Origin: Ianthella basta | Taxonomy: Eukaryota; Porifera; Demospongiae; Verongiida; Ianthellidae | DNA: 64,000 bases | NCBI GenBank assembly: GCA_964019415.1 | Contig: OZ025885.1 | Span: 5,507,444-5,571,443, forward strand | Direction of reading: 5' to 3' | Part shown: positions 1 to 11,330 of the stretch, one piece after another | Numbering within the stretch: position 1 is the stretch's first letter | Layout of the letters: each line of letters starts with the position of its first letter | Made by a program: the position numbers and the translations under genes | Notes under the pieces: generated by a model | The model's database searches: none | Seen by the model: only the letters and a program-made list of their open reading frames with translations | Told to the model about the DNA's origin: nothing

Positions 1-659
1 GAGAGTATACATCTACTATGGTCAGAGATATTGTACGCGAAAGGATAATGAAGAACAAATGTTTTGCTTGCTATCCAAAGATGCAGGCATCCTTCTCTCA
101 GTACGCTGTGATGATGATTTTGCCAGAGCCACCACTTCAAACCTCAAGTGCTATTAAACTCTTTCCAGATCCTCACAAAGTGAGCAACGTCAACAATGAG
201 TACGTAGTGTCTCCAAGGAGTGACATTGCTGTCAATTACCTGGTGTCTCGCAGTTTTAACTTTTATGATGGGATGGGACGAAAACAAGTTCGCAATGCAG
301 AGCCTGAGCTTATGAAGCGCATGGGCAGTCTTCTGTTCAATTGGTGGAAGAAATTTCCAAAAGAGAAACAGTATCCTACTATTCTTCTTTACACAAAGCA
401 GACGCCCTGTTCCAGTTGCACTCGACAGATCATCCAGTACAGAAATAATAAGAATAAATATCCGTTTATTCTTGCCTGGACAGATGAGATTGGTTATAGC
501 AGGAAGGACTATAACCGAAATAACAACAACCGCCAGCTTATGAGTAAAGCGGGGATCTACGTTGTACAAGTGGATGAACCAGCCAATTATGGTAATATTC
601 AGGCGGGTTGCAAGAACTATTGGAATACAGCAACCTATGGAACAAGAATAGATGTGTAG
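1..659 (+). CDS. Secreted deaminase-like protein, 5' end outside window (copy A)
   Basis: The reading frame is open from the first base and ends at the TAG at 657-659; the signal peptide lies before the window, judging from the near-identical copy at 6233-6961. It keeps the strand SQYAVMMILP and the zinc-site motif TPCSSC, followed by Thr as in every paralogue here. The position that is H-x-E in the other genes reads N-A-E, so one expected zinc ligand is Asn. It differs from the second copy at only three residues in the overlap (Q/K, R/Q, Q/R). The C-terminus is short and lacks the QCxEDDxxPC tail of the minus-strand paralogues. Deaminase fold membership is inferred from the motif order; activity is doubtful without the His. 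It is part of a 6.3-kb tandem duplication. Confidence 0.8.
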   Translation, partial: EYTSTMVRDIVRERIMKNKCFACYPKMQASFSQYAVMMILPEPPLQTSSAIKLFPDPHKVSNVNNEYVVSPRSDIAVNYLVSRSFNFYDGMGRKQVRNAEPELMKRMGSLLFNWWKKFPKEKQYPTILLYTKQTPCSSCTRQIIQYRNNKNKYPFILAWTDEIGYSRKDYNRNNNNRQLMSKAGIYVVQVDEPANYGNIQAGCKNYWNTATYGTRIDV

Positions 660-1074
660 ACCAATGGAACACCTGCAAACAGCAACTACTACGTGGAGCA
701 GATTTAGGTCATAGTTTGTATACATTACTTATGTCATATGTAGCTTCACCATTTGATTAGCTCATAATTACAAACAGCATTGAAGCTGTAAGTCATAGCA
801 CTAGAGGACTGTGTAGGCTGCTCCAGTGTCAAATTTATGCAGGCTTATATTGGCAATACTTGTGTGATTGCGAAGTGCAGAGGTGATTGCTCCACACGCA
901 TGCTTTAGCACTGTATTGTACCAATTAAAGCTTCTTCTAGAATGCATGAGTCACTGCATTCAAAATATACCACATGAAAGACCTACTAGCTATTGTATTG
1001 ACAGAATTTCTGTCCTGATTCCTACTACTACTACTACTACTACACACACACACACGCACACATGTGTGCTCACC

Positions 1075-1323
1075 CAGCATATTCTGAATGCATGGTGAGT
1101 GGTGTAATTCCGAATATATGGACTTGGTATTAACCTAAACAATTTGTTAGCTGGGAGTAAAAATAGGACTCCATACTGACTTCGACCCTCTTCATGGAAG
1201 GTCTAAAATGGCATGACCATACATACTCACCACGATACTGTTGATTTCTTGATCATTGTACGCTCCTTCGGTGACGATGGCTGTTAGTGCAACCAGCAAC
1301 CATGCACATAGCAACTTATTCAT
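1075..1323 (-). pseudogene. 5' half of a deaminase gene, broken
   Basis: Read on the minus strand from the ATG at 1323, this starts with a signal peptide (MNKLLCAWLLVALTAIVTEG) and the family motif YNDQEINSIVV. It then meets TGA near 1200, and after a frameshift resumes as QYGVLFLLPAN and LIPSPYIRNY, which match the start of the intact paralogues. It ends before the HxE and PCxxC motifs, next to a (TAC)n/(AC)n tract. A good splice acceptor (GTGCAG) lies just before the ATG, as in the intact genes. The same stop and frameshift occur at 7378-7626, so the damage predates the 6.3-kb duplication. Confidence 0.75.
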
Positions 1324-2216
1324 TATCTTCTGCACAAGAGGAAGTAGCAAACGAGTTTGTTGCATGGTAAGAGCATTTCTCTTGGGCCAATTACCGTGTA
1401 TAAAATATTACACTTACTTGCTTTCTGGTACACGATTGGCCGTATATAGATCTGGTTACACAGACTCCCATTAGTCGACAAGCTCAATTTGCTGTGAATA
1501 GTGATATTGTTGACACTGTTGTAGGCCCTTCTTGCAGTAGTATACCATAGGACAGCGCTGAAGTGTGGTACAGGTCACACTATATATACTGTTTGCTCTT
1601 TCCTTGTTACCACGCATGAATACTCTCCCTGAATACAGTTATTGCATAATCCAATGGAGCTGGGAAGACAGTTACTTAATCTCATTTTTGTGTGTTATTA
1701 TGCATGCATGACATCAACAGCAATAAATGTACAGCAAAACACATAGTAATACATCCATACACATTGAGATGTATATGGACTTATATACAACTTATGTGCA
1801 TATTTTTGTATGAATGGTAGAATAGGATATAGGATAGGAAAGCTATATTAATCTGGGGTAGCTGTTGCCCTGTACAGAGGCTACTATTCTAGACACCCAG
1901 TGCAACACAATACATAATATGCATGCAATAATAGTTATCATGCGTGACATTGTACATAATTCATACTGCATGTGTATAGATAAATTGAGTGGGGGTATAT
2001 AAGTACACCTTAAGGCTTCTAATTTTAACAAGTACTAATTGTAGCAAATTTTGTGAACAGTGCAAAACTTGCAAGAATAATAACCACAAAAATTCTTGTA
2101 TATTATGCTAAAAATTCATTCACAAGACCAGCAATATTCTCTCTGACTTACATTGATAGACACAGTTAAGTAACCAAGAGGTTGGGTGCAGTTATACTAT
2201 ATGTTACATATGTAAA

Positions 2217-3260
2217 TTAAAAATTTTGTACTTGCATATTATAATGACTTGCACATCCTTGTGAGTCCCACAGGGGGTCATCTAGGTACCATCGAATTTG
2301 ACATGGTCCAGTACTTCCTGATTCGCAGAAGTAATTCTCTCCTATGAATGGAGGTGCAGCTTCGCCAGGATAGGGAACAGCACACGGACAGTTTCGGCCT
2401 TCATTGGCATCTTTTGAATGCCCTGCAGCAAATGTCCAGATGTGGCTTCGCAGATGTCCATATGTTATGGATAGGCCATCTACATAGTAACCATCTACAG
2501 TGGCCTGACCGCTAACGTGATAATCAAGGAACCCTTCCTGTATACCATAATGGTAGCCACGAACTCTACCACAGACCTTGGTATAGGGAAGCATGTGTGT
2601 AGGAAAAGTGACTGAATTACAGCCATTGTCAACACGTGCAGCCCTGCACATACGCTTTGAGGACTGGATGGTGAAAGTCAGATTCTCAGGACACGTTTGC
2701 AGCGGGTCTGTCATGTCGATATATGCTACCCGTGTCCAACCTCCAGTGATGTCTCCGCACTTGGTTGTGCTCATCTGGCAGTACACTTGAATAGCCCCTC
2801 CTGTGGCAGTCCTGATCAAGTAGTTCCCAGATGGAGTGGTGGGATCACACTCGTAGATCTCCCTGCATGAGGTAGCCGGGTAGTCTACTGAAGTCCCATT
2901 GCACTGAACCCTTCAGTCACCTTGGAGGTCAGATGCATTGCAGCAATTCAACATGCTTATTTCATCTCTGACCTCCTCCAGAATATCTTCCTTTAGCTGT
3001 TGTTTGCTGTCACATGTCAGTATGCCGGGTGTTCCAGGAAGACCGTCACGCCCATTACGTCCAGGAGGTCCAGCAACACCGTCATTTCCATCATGGCCAT
3101 GTATTCCATCACGCCCTGGCTGTCCGTCTTTGCCGTCTCTCCCTGGCATTCCAGGTGTACAAGACGATATAGCAGCAGGGCAAGTAGTAGCTGCTTCCAT
3201 TCCAATGATAACAGCGGCAGACATGACAGCTGCAAAGAGTTTGCCTGTGAGGGGATTCAT
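2217..3260 (-). pseudogene. Secreted short-collagen protein with fibrinogen-like C-terminal domain, interrupted
   Basis: From the ATG at 3260 the frame gives a hydrophobic signal segment (residues 5-24), about fourteen Gly-X-Y triplets (PGRDGKDGQPGRDG onward), and a short helical linker. An in-frame TGA (2915-2913) follows. The same frame then continues without another stop to 2217, starting CREIYECDP and PSGNYLIRTATGGAIQVYC, the opening of a fibrinogen-like domain, and later YVDGLSITYG, HIWTFAAG and DPLWD, motifs typical of a secreted invertebrate family. The final 11 or so residues come from sequence shared with the 6.3-kb repeat, so the original 3' end is missing. Related proteins are extracellular, lectin- or matrix-like. 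The one internal stop plus the truncated end favour a pseudogene; a sequencing error or stop readthrough is possible. Confidence 0.75.
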
Positions 3261-3360
3261 ATTCTTCTATTTCTTCTATACTCTCTCTGGTCTCTTTTGT
3301 ATATGTATAGGAACTGTGTTCAAGTGCTTGGCTTTCACTTCAAGTCCCCTTAATTGTTAG

Positions 3361-4310
3361 TTCCTTCAGAGCTGTAAGCTACCAACGAACTTAACTCTAC
3401 TTCTACTGTTCACTACACCCCAATCCAGGGTATGCCTACACTGCACATGCATACTGCACAGTGCCCTTTAACCACAGTGCTGGAATGTGCAGCCATGCAG
3501 TGCCTTCCTGTCAGCGTATATGTAGCAGAACCAACACCATCTGCTATGTATCATCTTGGCATGTGCATTTGCCACCAAATTGGTCATTTGTAGCTGTTGT
3601 TGTACAAACTACAATCTGTACTTGCTTCCTGTGTGTACATGTTGTGTACTTTTGTACATGAACCAGCTACAAGAAATGCAAACTACATGTGTGCAGGTGA
3701 ATAAAATATTTTATTATCATGTTGGAGCGAATAAGGTTAGTTAGGGCTAATGAGGCACTAGCTAGTGATATACTGATACTATTACAATGCCTGAAATCCA
3801 GAGAACTAGAACATTCTCTCTCACACACACACACATATGTACATGCACACAAATGCACACATGTGCAAAGGCACACATATTGTACATACACGTATACATA
3901 CTGAGAGGGAAGATGGGAGTTCATAGGGACTAGACAATGATTACTGAAAATCAATCTCCACAAATTAAAGTGAGCTAGTTTGTCAACTGAATTCCTTCAG
4001 TAACTGACGGCACTATGTCCTCACTCAATCAGTGTTGAATCGAATTGGAAGCATCAGTAATTTGACTGCAGTGAGCTGTTGTGTGTGCAGCTCTGGTTTA
4101 AATGGAGTTAATTAGGGCTATTGTAATCTTGCATTTTGTACACCAACACACGCGGAATACCAACAACAGGTGCACAGGTGCACAAAACGCATCACAACAC
4201 ACACAGAAAACTGAGCATTGCATAAACACAAAGTCATATAAATCATTAAACAATGAAAGGCACAACATCTACTGCATTTATGCACATGCATATACGTATA
4301 CAGAACAGAA
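3361..4310. other. Intergenic, no gene seen
   Basis: This AT-rich stretch has short (CA)n runs near 3820-3890 and no reading frame with recognisable domains. It lies upstream of the collagen-type pseudogene and may hold its former promoter, but I see no clear TATA or exon. Confidence 0.5.
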
Positions 4311-4945
4311 ATAAGGACACCTCTCTAATGAGGACAGTGCCTGTTGTCCCAGCTACATAGAGATGTGTACAAACTACCTGTGAAATAAGGACACCTCTCT
4401 AATAAGGACAGTGCCTACTGTCCCAGCTACATAGAGAGATGTGTACAAAACTACCTCTGAAATATGGACACCTCTATAATGAGGACAGTGCCTACTGTCC
4501 CAGCTACGTAGAGATGTGTACAAAACTACCTCTGAAATAAGGACGCCTCTCTAATGAGAACAGTGCCTACTGTCCCAGCTACATAGAGATGTGTACGAGC
4601 TACCTGTGAAATAAGGACAGCTCTCTAATGAGAACAGTGCCTACTGTCCCAGTTGGATAGACATGTACAAAACTACCTGTGAAATAAGGACGCCTCTATA
4701 ATGAGAACAGTGCCTACTGTCCTAGCTGCATAGAGACATGTACAAAACTACCTGTGAAATAAGGACACCTCTATAATGAGAACAGTGCCTACTGTCCTAG
4801 CTGGATAGAGACATGTACAAAACTACCTGTGAAATAGGGACACCTCTCTAATGAGGACAGTACCTACTGTTCCAGCTACATAGAAGCGTGTACAAAATTG
4901 CCTCTGAAATGAGGACACCTTTCTAATAAGGACGCCCACTACTTG
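4311..4945. repeat. Tandem repeat, about 74-bp unit, 8-9 copies
   Basis: Each unit runs AATAAGGACACCTCTCTAAT, then a GAGGACAGTGCCTACTGTCC block and ATAGAGATGTGTACAAAACT. Units differ at scattered positions and by 1-3 bp in length. The phrase 'ggacacctctctaatgaggaca' recurs in inverse form at 61545-61565, so the unit probably derives from a dispersed element. Confidence 0.9.
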
Positions 4946-5937
4946 CTACTGTCTCATACAACTGTCCCAATGGTGTACAGAGTGGAGAAGTTTAGTCATA
5001 ATAATCATATGTTATCCCTCATTATTGGTATAGTGTGCGTATTTTGGATGAATGAATGAACATTCAATAGAGAAACTGCTCATGCCCCTTTGATTTACTC
5101 AAAGCATTGCACGCAATCATGCATGATTGTGATTAAGCATTAGTGCTTGTATTAGTAGGACTGTAACTCAATCACATATAATACCAGTATTAGTGGTTCA
5201 TACATCAATCAACGAGTACAAAATCATTTTATACCAATGAATACTTCATTCATACCATTTCCTAAGCTGATCCCATTCAGTAATTGAGGTCTTAATAGAT
5301 TTATTAGCTATGACTTGATCCTCAATTATGAGCATCTGTCCCTGCTTGTGTATAGCATGTGGAGCTTGTGATTTGAATGGAGTGAATAGGGCTATTATAA
5401 TCTTGCACTGGACACACCAACCCAAACGGACTTGTGGGCTCCGAAAGTGACTAGTGTTATGGTGCTATCTCACCAGGTAACGGTAGGCGGATCATGACTG
5501 TGATGCATAGCACTGTGCATTCAAATGATGGAAACTTATTTGTGGTCAATTATCAGTTACTGAGGGCAGAAATTACACCTACAGTTCTATTGAAAGCTAT
5601 GAATGGTATGAATGGTTTAATGGAGACTGTGTATGGGGAACTGTACAGTACAGTACAGTGTACAGTGTACATGTACACGTACAGTACAATATTACTTATA
5701 CATTTTATGTAATATATATAAAAGTTCTTATAAGTTTGTATAATATAATTGTAGTATACCAGTAATATACAATCATGTGCTTGGCCAATACATGAATACC
5801 ACAGTGTTGCCCCTAATTACACTGGTAATGCCTGCTAATTATTGCCCATCGATGTCACTCACATCACTCTCAATCTGAATCAGCTGTATACGTGAACACA
5901 GCATCGGCACGTGCACTATAGGGTAAGGACGTCATAC
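4946..5937. other. Intergenic, no gene seen
   Basis: No supported coding region. Bases 5640-5690 hold a dense run of the palindromic words GTACAGTAC and TGTACA. Confidence 0.5.
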
Positions 5938-6072
5938 CTTTGTACAGGCACCAGGCAATCTTCCATTGCACAGCACAACTCACAGGGAACAAGGCAGCTA
6001 TAAAGCTCTTGACAGTCAGCTCTGCAGTCACCCTTGATCCCAGAACAGGTACAAGAGCGCTGACAAAAGAAC
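5938..6072 (-). other. Possible 135-bp exon, cysteine-rich in one frame
   Basis: On the minus strand this segment is bounded by an acceptor (CTTCATAG at the upper end) and a donor (GTATGAC at the lower end), and is 45 codons long. One frame is very cysteine-rich (CQRSCTCSGIKGDC, then ELCCAMEDC). A second frame is open and hydrophobic, so the coding frame is uncertain. No partner exons were found. Confidence 0.2.
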
Positions 6073-6232
6073 CTATGAAGGTGATTGCAAGAGATAGCAA
6101 GGCTTGACAAACAGACAGTAATTGTAGCTGGTACACAATATCACACTGTAGCTGTCCAATGGAATCTTTGTGAATAGAAATTTTACAAATACTGTATACT
6201 TCATATATAATGATATATGTATATTGCTATAG

Positions 6233-6961
6233 ATGGACAGCAAATTGCTGTGGCTGCCTCTGCTACTGCTGGTGATTGCAGCCACTGCTGGTACAACAAA
6301 TGGAGAGTATACATCTACTATGGTCAGAGATATTGTACGCGAAAGGATAATGAAGAACAAATGTTTTGCTTGCTATCCAAAGATGCAGGCATCCTTCTCT
6401 CAGTACGCTGTGATGATGATTTTGCCAGAGCCACCACTTAAAACCTCAAGTGCTATTAAACTCTTTCCAGATCCTCACAAAGTGAGCAACGTCAACAATG
6501 AGTACGTAGTGTCTCCAAGGAGTGACATTGCTGTCAATTACCTGGTGTCTCGCAGTTTTAACTTTTATGATGGGATGGGACAAAAACAAGTTCGCAATGC
6601 AGAGCCTGAGCTTATGAAGCGCATGGGCAGTCTTCTGTTCAATTGGTGGAAGAAATTTCCAAAAGAGAAACAGTATCCTACTATTCTTCTTTACACAAAG
6701 CAGACGCCCTGTTCCAGTTGCACTCGACAGATCATTCAGTACAGAAATAATAAGAATAAATATCCGTTTATTCTTGCCTGGACAGATGAGATTGGTTATA
6801 GCAGGAAGGACTATAACCGAAATAACAACAACCGCCAGCTTATGAGTAAAGCGGGGATCTACGTTGTACAAGTGGATGAACCAGCCAATTATGGTAATAT
6901 TCGGGCGGGTTGCAAGAACTATTGGAATACAGCAACCTATGGAACAAGAATAGATGTGTAG
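6233..6961 (+). CDS. Secreted deaminase-like protein lacking the zinc-ligand His (copy B)
   Basis: This 242-residue protein starts with a clear signal peptide (hydrophobic residues 5-22, cleavage likely near TTNG). The start is fixed by an acceptor, TTGCTATAG, directly before the ATG, matching the split 5' UTR of the paralogues. Family landmarks are YAVMMILP (58-65), a central helix region, N122-A-E124 where the others have H-x-E, and TPCSSCT with C160 and C163. An extra CxxC sits at residues 44-47. It resembles the gene at 26927-27559 most: both lack the C-terminal QCxEDD tail. With His replaced by Asn in both copies A and B, deaminase activity is questionable; it could be a binding or regulatory relative. 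Function is otherwise unknown. Confidence 0.85.
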   Translation: MDSKLLWLPLLLLVIAATAGTTNGEYTSTMVRDIVRERIMKNKCFACYPKMQASFSQYAVMMILPEPPLKTSSAIKLFPDPHKVSNVNNEYVVSPRSDIAVNYLVSRSFNFYDGMGQKQVRNAEPELMKRMGSLLFNWWKKFPKEKQYPTILLYTKQTPCSSCTRQIIQYRNNKNKYPFILAWTDEIGYSRKDYNRNNNNRQLMSKAGIYVVQVDEPANYGNIRAGCKNYWNTATYGTRIDV

Positions 6962-8550
6962 ACCAATGGAACACCTGCAAACAGCAACTACTACGTGGAG
7001 CAGATTTAGGTCATAGTTTGTATACATTACTTATGTCATATGTAGCTTCACCATTTGATTAGCTCATAATTACAAACAGCATTGAAGCTGTAAGTCATAG
7101 CACTAGAGGACTGTGTAGGCTGCTCCAGTGTCAAATTTATGCAGGCTTATATTGGCAATACTTGTGTGATTGCGAAGGGCAGAGGTGATTGCTCCACACG
7201 CATGCTTTAGCACTGTATTGTACCAATTAAAGCTTCTTCTAGAATGCATGAGTCACTGCATTCAAAATATACCACATGAAAGACCTACTAGCTATTGTAT
7301 TGACAGAATTTCTGTCCTGATTCCTACTACTACTACTACTACTACTACACACACACACGCACACATGTGTGCTCACCCAGCATATTCTGAATGCATGGTG
7401 AGTGGTGTAATTCCGAATATATGGACTTGGTATTAACCTAAACAATTTGTTAGCTGGGAGTAAAAATAGGACTCCATACTGACTTCGACCCTCTTCATGG
7501 AAGGTCTAAAATGGCATGACCATACATACTCACCACGATACTGTTGATTTCTTGATCATTGTACGCTCCTTTGGTGACGATTGCTGTTAGTGCAACCAGC
7601 AACCATGCACATAGCAACTTATTCATTATCTTCTGCACAAGAGGAAGTAGCAAACGAGTTTGTTGCATGGTAAGAGCATTTCTCTTGGGCCAATTACCGT
7701 GTATAAAATATTACACTTACTTGCTTTCTGGTACACGATTGGCCGTATATAGATCTGGTTACACAGACTCCCATTAGTCGACAAGCTCAATTTGCTGTGA
7801 ATAGTGATATTGTTGACACTGTTGTAGGCCCTTCTTGCAGTAGTATACCATAGGACAGCGCTGAAGTGTGGTACAGGTCACACTATATATACTGTTTGCT
7901 CTTTCCTTGTTACCACGCATGAATACTCTCCCTGAATACAGTTATTGCATAATCCAATGGAGCTGGGAAGACAGTTATTTAATCTCATTTTTGTGTGATA
8001 TTATGTATGCATGACATCAACAGAAATAAATGTACAGCAAAATCACATAATATAGTAATACATCCATACACATTGACATGCATAAGGACTTATATACAAC
8101 TTATGTGCATATTTTTGTATGAATGGTAGAATAGGATATAGGATAGGAAAGCTTTATTATTGTGGGAAGCCTGTAGCCATGTACAGAGGCTACTATTCTA
8201 GGCACCCAGTACAACACAATACATAATATGCATACAATAATAGTTATCATGCACAACATTGTATATAATTCATACTGCACGTGTATAGATAAATTGAGTG
8301 GGGGTATATAAGTACACCTTAAGGCTTCTAATTTTAACAGGTGCTAATTATTGTAGAAAATTTTGTGAACAGTGCAAAATTGCAAGAATAATAAACACAA
8401 AATATTCTTGTATATTATGCTAAAATTCATTCACAAGACCAGCAATATTCTCTCTGACTTACATTGATAGACCCAGTTAGGTAACCAAGAGGTTGGGTGC
8501 AGTTATATGTTGCATATGTAAAATTAGAATTTTGCACTTGCATATATTAT
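6303..8550. repeat. Segmental duplication, copy 2
   Basis: Near-identical to 1-2244 in the same orientation, offset by about 6302 bp. Similarity stops at about 8550, after which the sequence is unrelated to the collagen-type gene that follows copy 1. Confidence 0.9.
7378..7626 (-). pseudogene. 5' half of a deaminase gene, broken (second copy)
   Basis: Duplicate of the relic at 1075-1323, starting at the ATG at 7626, with the same signal peptide apart from one residue (TEG to TKG). It has the same TGA and the same frameshift before QYGVLFLLPAN. Sharing of these lesions dates them before the duplication. Confidence 0.75.
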
Positions 8551-9000
8551 AATATAATAATATTACGTCAGCATGAACATTTTATAATCATGTACACATA
8601 TAATATACACATGCACACACTGCTGTATGTGCATGCGTGTTTGGTTACTGTATATATATGTACTAATCATCACTGTATTCTATGCCTTATCTGCATATGT
8701 ACACAATGCACATGTTAATGTCATCATTACGCACAAAGCGTGTACCTCATGATCAAAAGCGCATAATTGTTATCATCACTCAATTTTACACACATACACA
8801 CATACAATAAAGCAAATATTAAACTGCTACTGCTAAACTATATTATAACTGATTGATGAGCTGATGTGAACTAAGATTCTGAACGGTAAGTTGATACACT
8901 ACTAGTGTGCAATGTAGGAAACACTGTTAATCCAAAAATGGCAGTTTGACACACCTTATCTAACAGGATGCTGCAATCTACAAAACTACCTGCATCAATG
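8551..9000. other. Intergenic, no gene seen
   Basis: AT-rich sequence between the duplication end and the stop codon of the next deaminase. It presumably carries the 3' UTR of that minus-strand gene. No other feature is visible. Confidence 0.4.
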
Positions 9001-9678
9001 TTAACGGTTAAGTATGGTTGAAGGCCAGCGCAGCCGATACCTGTTTGGATGGCGGAAACATGGTACAGAGTCATCCTCCCTGCATTGCTTTGGTTCACCT
9101 GGTTCGTTCACACACATCACAATCATACCAAGCTTCCTCAGACCATTCCTAGTCTTGCAGTTAATCTCGAGATTCATATAGCCATTCACAATGTTTGTTG
9201 AATATGTGACAAAAACTTGCATTTTTGGAAATTTCTGCCAGGCAGCATTAAATGAGTTTATAATGGCTTGAGTGCAACCAGCACAGGGGGTACCTCTGGT
9301 GTACAGGACAACTGCTGGAGGAGTTGTCCATACGTAGTGATTCAGGATATTGAGGAGTTTATCTAGGACCAGCTTCTCTGTGTGCCTACGTCTTCCTGCA
9401 GCATCTGTTGCTTGAGCATCAGGTCTGGCTACGACATAGTTGTTGCCTACCAGCAGATGCCCCACCATGATCCTTGGTGGCTGTGGGTCCAGTTGATCTC
9501 TATTAGTGGGTAGCACCATTAGAACAGCATACTGCCGACCAGGATTCTGCTGGTCCCCATGAAACTGGGAAATGATGGTGTTTGCCACAATCCTTCGAAT
9601 TTCTTCTGCGGTATACACTGCATTGGCAATAGTAGAAATTGCCTGCACTGTAAGCAGCATCCACAGCCACCTGTTCAT
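9001..9678 (-). CDS. Secreted deaminase-like protein (copy C)
   Basis: The protein is 225 residues from the ATG at 9678. A longer upstream frame exists, but the signal peptide (MNRWLWMLLTVQAISTIANA) and the acceptor CAG|GAGAGAATG just before it support this start. Landmarks: YAVLMVLP at 50-57, H99-T-E101, and TPCAGC with C132 and C135, then a conserved NC.TRN.LR segment and the tail QCREDDSVPC. H, C and C are the expected zinc ligands and E the proton shuttle of zinc-dependent deaminases, so the site looks complete. The secreted form and paired cysteines suggest an extracellular, disulphide-bonded enzyme. The substrate is unknown. A noncoding first exon lies at about 9825-9870, with a donor GTAAGT at 9824-9819 and a 140-bp intron. 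Confidence 0.85.
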   Translation of the reverse strand: MNRWLWMLLTVQAISTIANAVYTAEEIRRIVANTIISQFHGDQQNPGRQYAVLMVLPTNRDQLDPQPPRIMVGHLLVGNNYVVARPDAQATDAAGRRRHTEKLVLDKLLNILNHYVWTTPPAVVLYTRGTPCAGCTQAIINSFNAAWQKFPKMQVFVTYSTNIVNGYMNLEINCKTRNGLRKLGMIVMCVNEPGEPKQCREDDSVPCFRHPNRYRLRWPSTILNR

Positions 9679-9899
9679 TCTCTCCTGCGTGGTAGGGAAG
9701 GACACACATAGAGAATTAACCACTGTATAATTATATATAGTGCTGGAAATGTCTCATACTGTATAATTATACTGGACCAGCTGACTATACCCATATATGT
9801 ACATAGCTTGACAACCACACTTACGATGTTACTGCTCTGTTAAGGAATGGTAGCAATCTGCACCAACTGAAGGAGAATGAGTCGGCCGGCTCTGAGCAC

Positions 9900-9907
9900 T
9901 TTAAATA
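9900..9907 (-). promoter_or_regulatory. TATA-like box of deaminase C
   Basis: The minus strand reads TATTTAAA, about 30 bp upstream of the inferred first exon (ending at the GTAAGT donor at 9824). The gene at 26927-27559 has the same octamer in the same arrangement. Confidence 0.5.
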
Positions 9908-10238
9908 CTTTCCTCTCTCTCTCTCTCTAAAGCTACAGTACATGATGTCATCAATCATTTTCCTACATAGTATTGTCCAAGCTTGAAGTTGAATGCTATA
10001 CAATTCAATAGGGTGCAGTTTGCTGAATGACCATAGAGTACATCAGTCTGTATGGCAGCACTTTCCTTTACTTGACTCTTGTGGCCAGTGGCTATACTGT
10101 TTACAATACTGCATAAGCCAAATAAAGTATTGGAAAGGTAAATTCATGTACACATGCTTTGATTCATGCTTACAGCATATGTATATATTCTACATTCTCA
10201 ATACTTTGTTCATGTGATCAATTAAACCCATACCAAAC

Positions 10239-10523
<285 letters not shown>

Positions 10524-10978
10524 AGCACCTACCCTTGATATATACACAGAGACACACAATAAAGTGGAATAATGCACTGTGCATTTCAACTTTCTTCAAT
10601 ATGCAACACAGTAAGGCAATATTACCAGCTCGAGTTCCAGTCCAGTATTTATCTGACATCATTATGGCGTATACGTTACCAGTATATAACATTATGGAGG
10701 AATGGTTTGAGTACATGAGTGGAGGGCCTTACCTTCTAATGTTATAGTCAAGGTTCATGTGCTATTCACTTGTGCAAACCATACAATGTTTGGCTGAATA
10801 GTTCAATACCTGCCTAGAGATGAATGCTGTCGACAATAGTGAATGCAGTACATATTCAGAGCGTAGGATGTTTCCAACTGGAATCAAACATAGTATGTGT
10901 GTGTACAACTAACCACACAATGCCATCTTCCCAGTCACAATTTAGTAATGTCCTAGTGGGATAGTAGGTACACATACG

Positions 10979-11330
10979 ATCCTGAGGTGCATTTGGTTAA
11001 GTGGCATCATCAGGCAGCAACATTTGAATGTATCCATGGATTAGGTGTAGTATAGCGCTGGACATGCTGGTCACATGGTATATTATCATCCTCAATTAAT
11101 GCACTGATTCTGCACATGTTCGGTACTTGCTTCATACTGTTCCCTCAGACATGTTACCTGAAAGGCTCTCATACGGTTTCTGCTGGCACAGTTAACTGTG
11201 GGGGTCATGTAAGGAGTTTGCATGTTTGTGGAATAGACAACAAAGAACTACTCCACCCTCCCCTGGAACTGTTCTTTAAATGGCATCAGTGCAGCAACCA
11301 AATGGCATTCCCCTGATATAAAGGCGAATG
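10979..11330 (-). pseudogene. 3' half of a deaminase gene, broken
   Basis: The sequence closely matches the 3' half of the gene at 19928-20683, including the tail that would encode CLREQYDASA and the downstream flank 'gatcctgaggtgcatttgg'. Stops and frameshifts break it. At the zinc motif the codons for TPC have changed so that the equivalent reads AIW. Similarity ends abruptly at 11330; the HxE half is absent. Confidence 0.8.

Larger units (their letters stand above)
1..2244. repeat. Segmental duplication, copy 1
   Basis: Bases 1-2244 match 6303-8550 almost base for base, with a few substitutions and small indels. The copy carries the 3' part of deaminase A, its 3' flank and an antisense deaminase relic. 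Similarity stops near 2244, inside the last codons of the fibrinogen-like pseudogene, which marks one breakpoint. The left end lies outside the window. Confidence 0.9.

Noticed and set aside
144..725. 193-codon minus-strand frame opposite deaminase A, repeated at 6446-7027
   Set aside because: It is the antisense of a well-supported coding gene, has no domain features, and is retained in both copies only because the copies are nearly identical.
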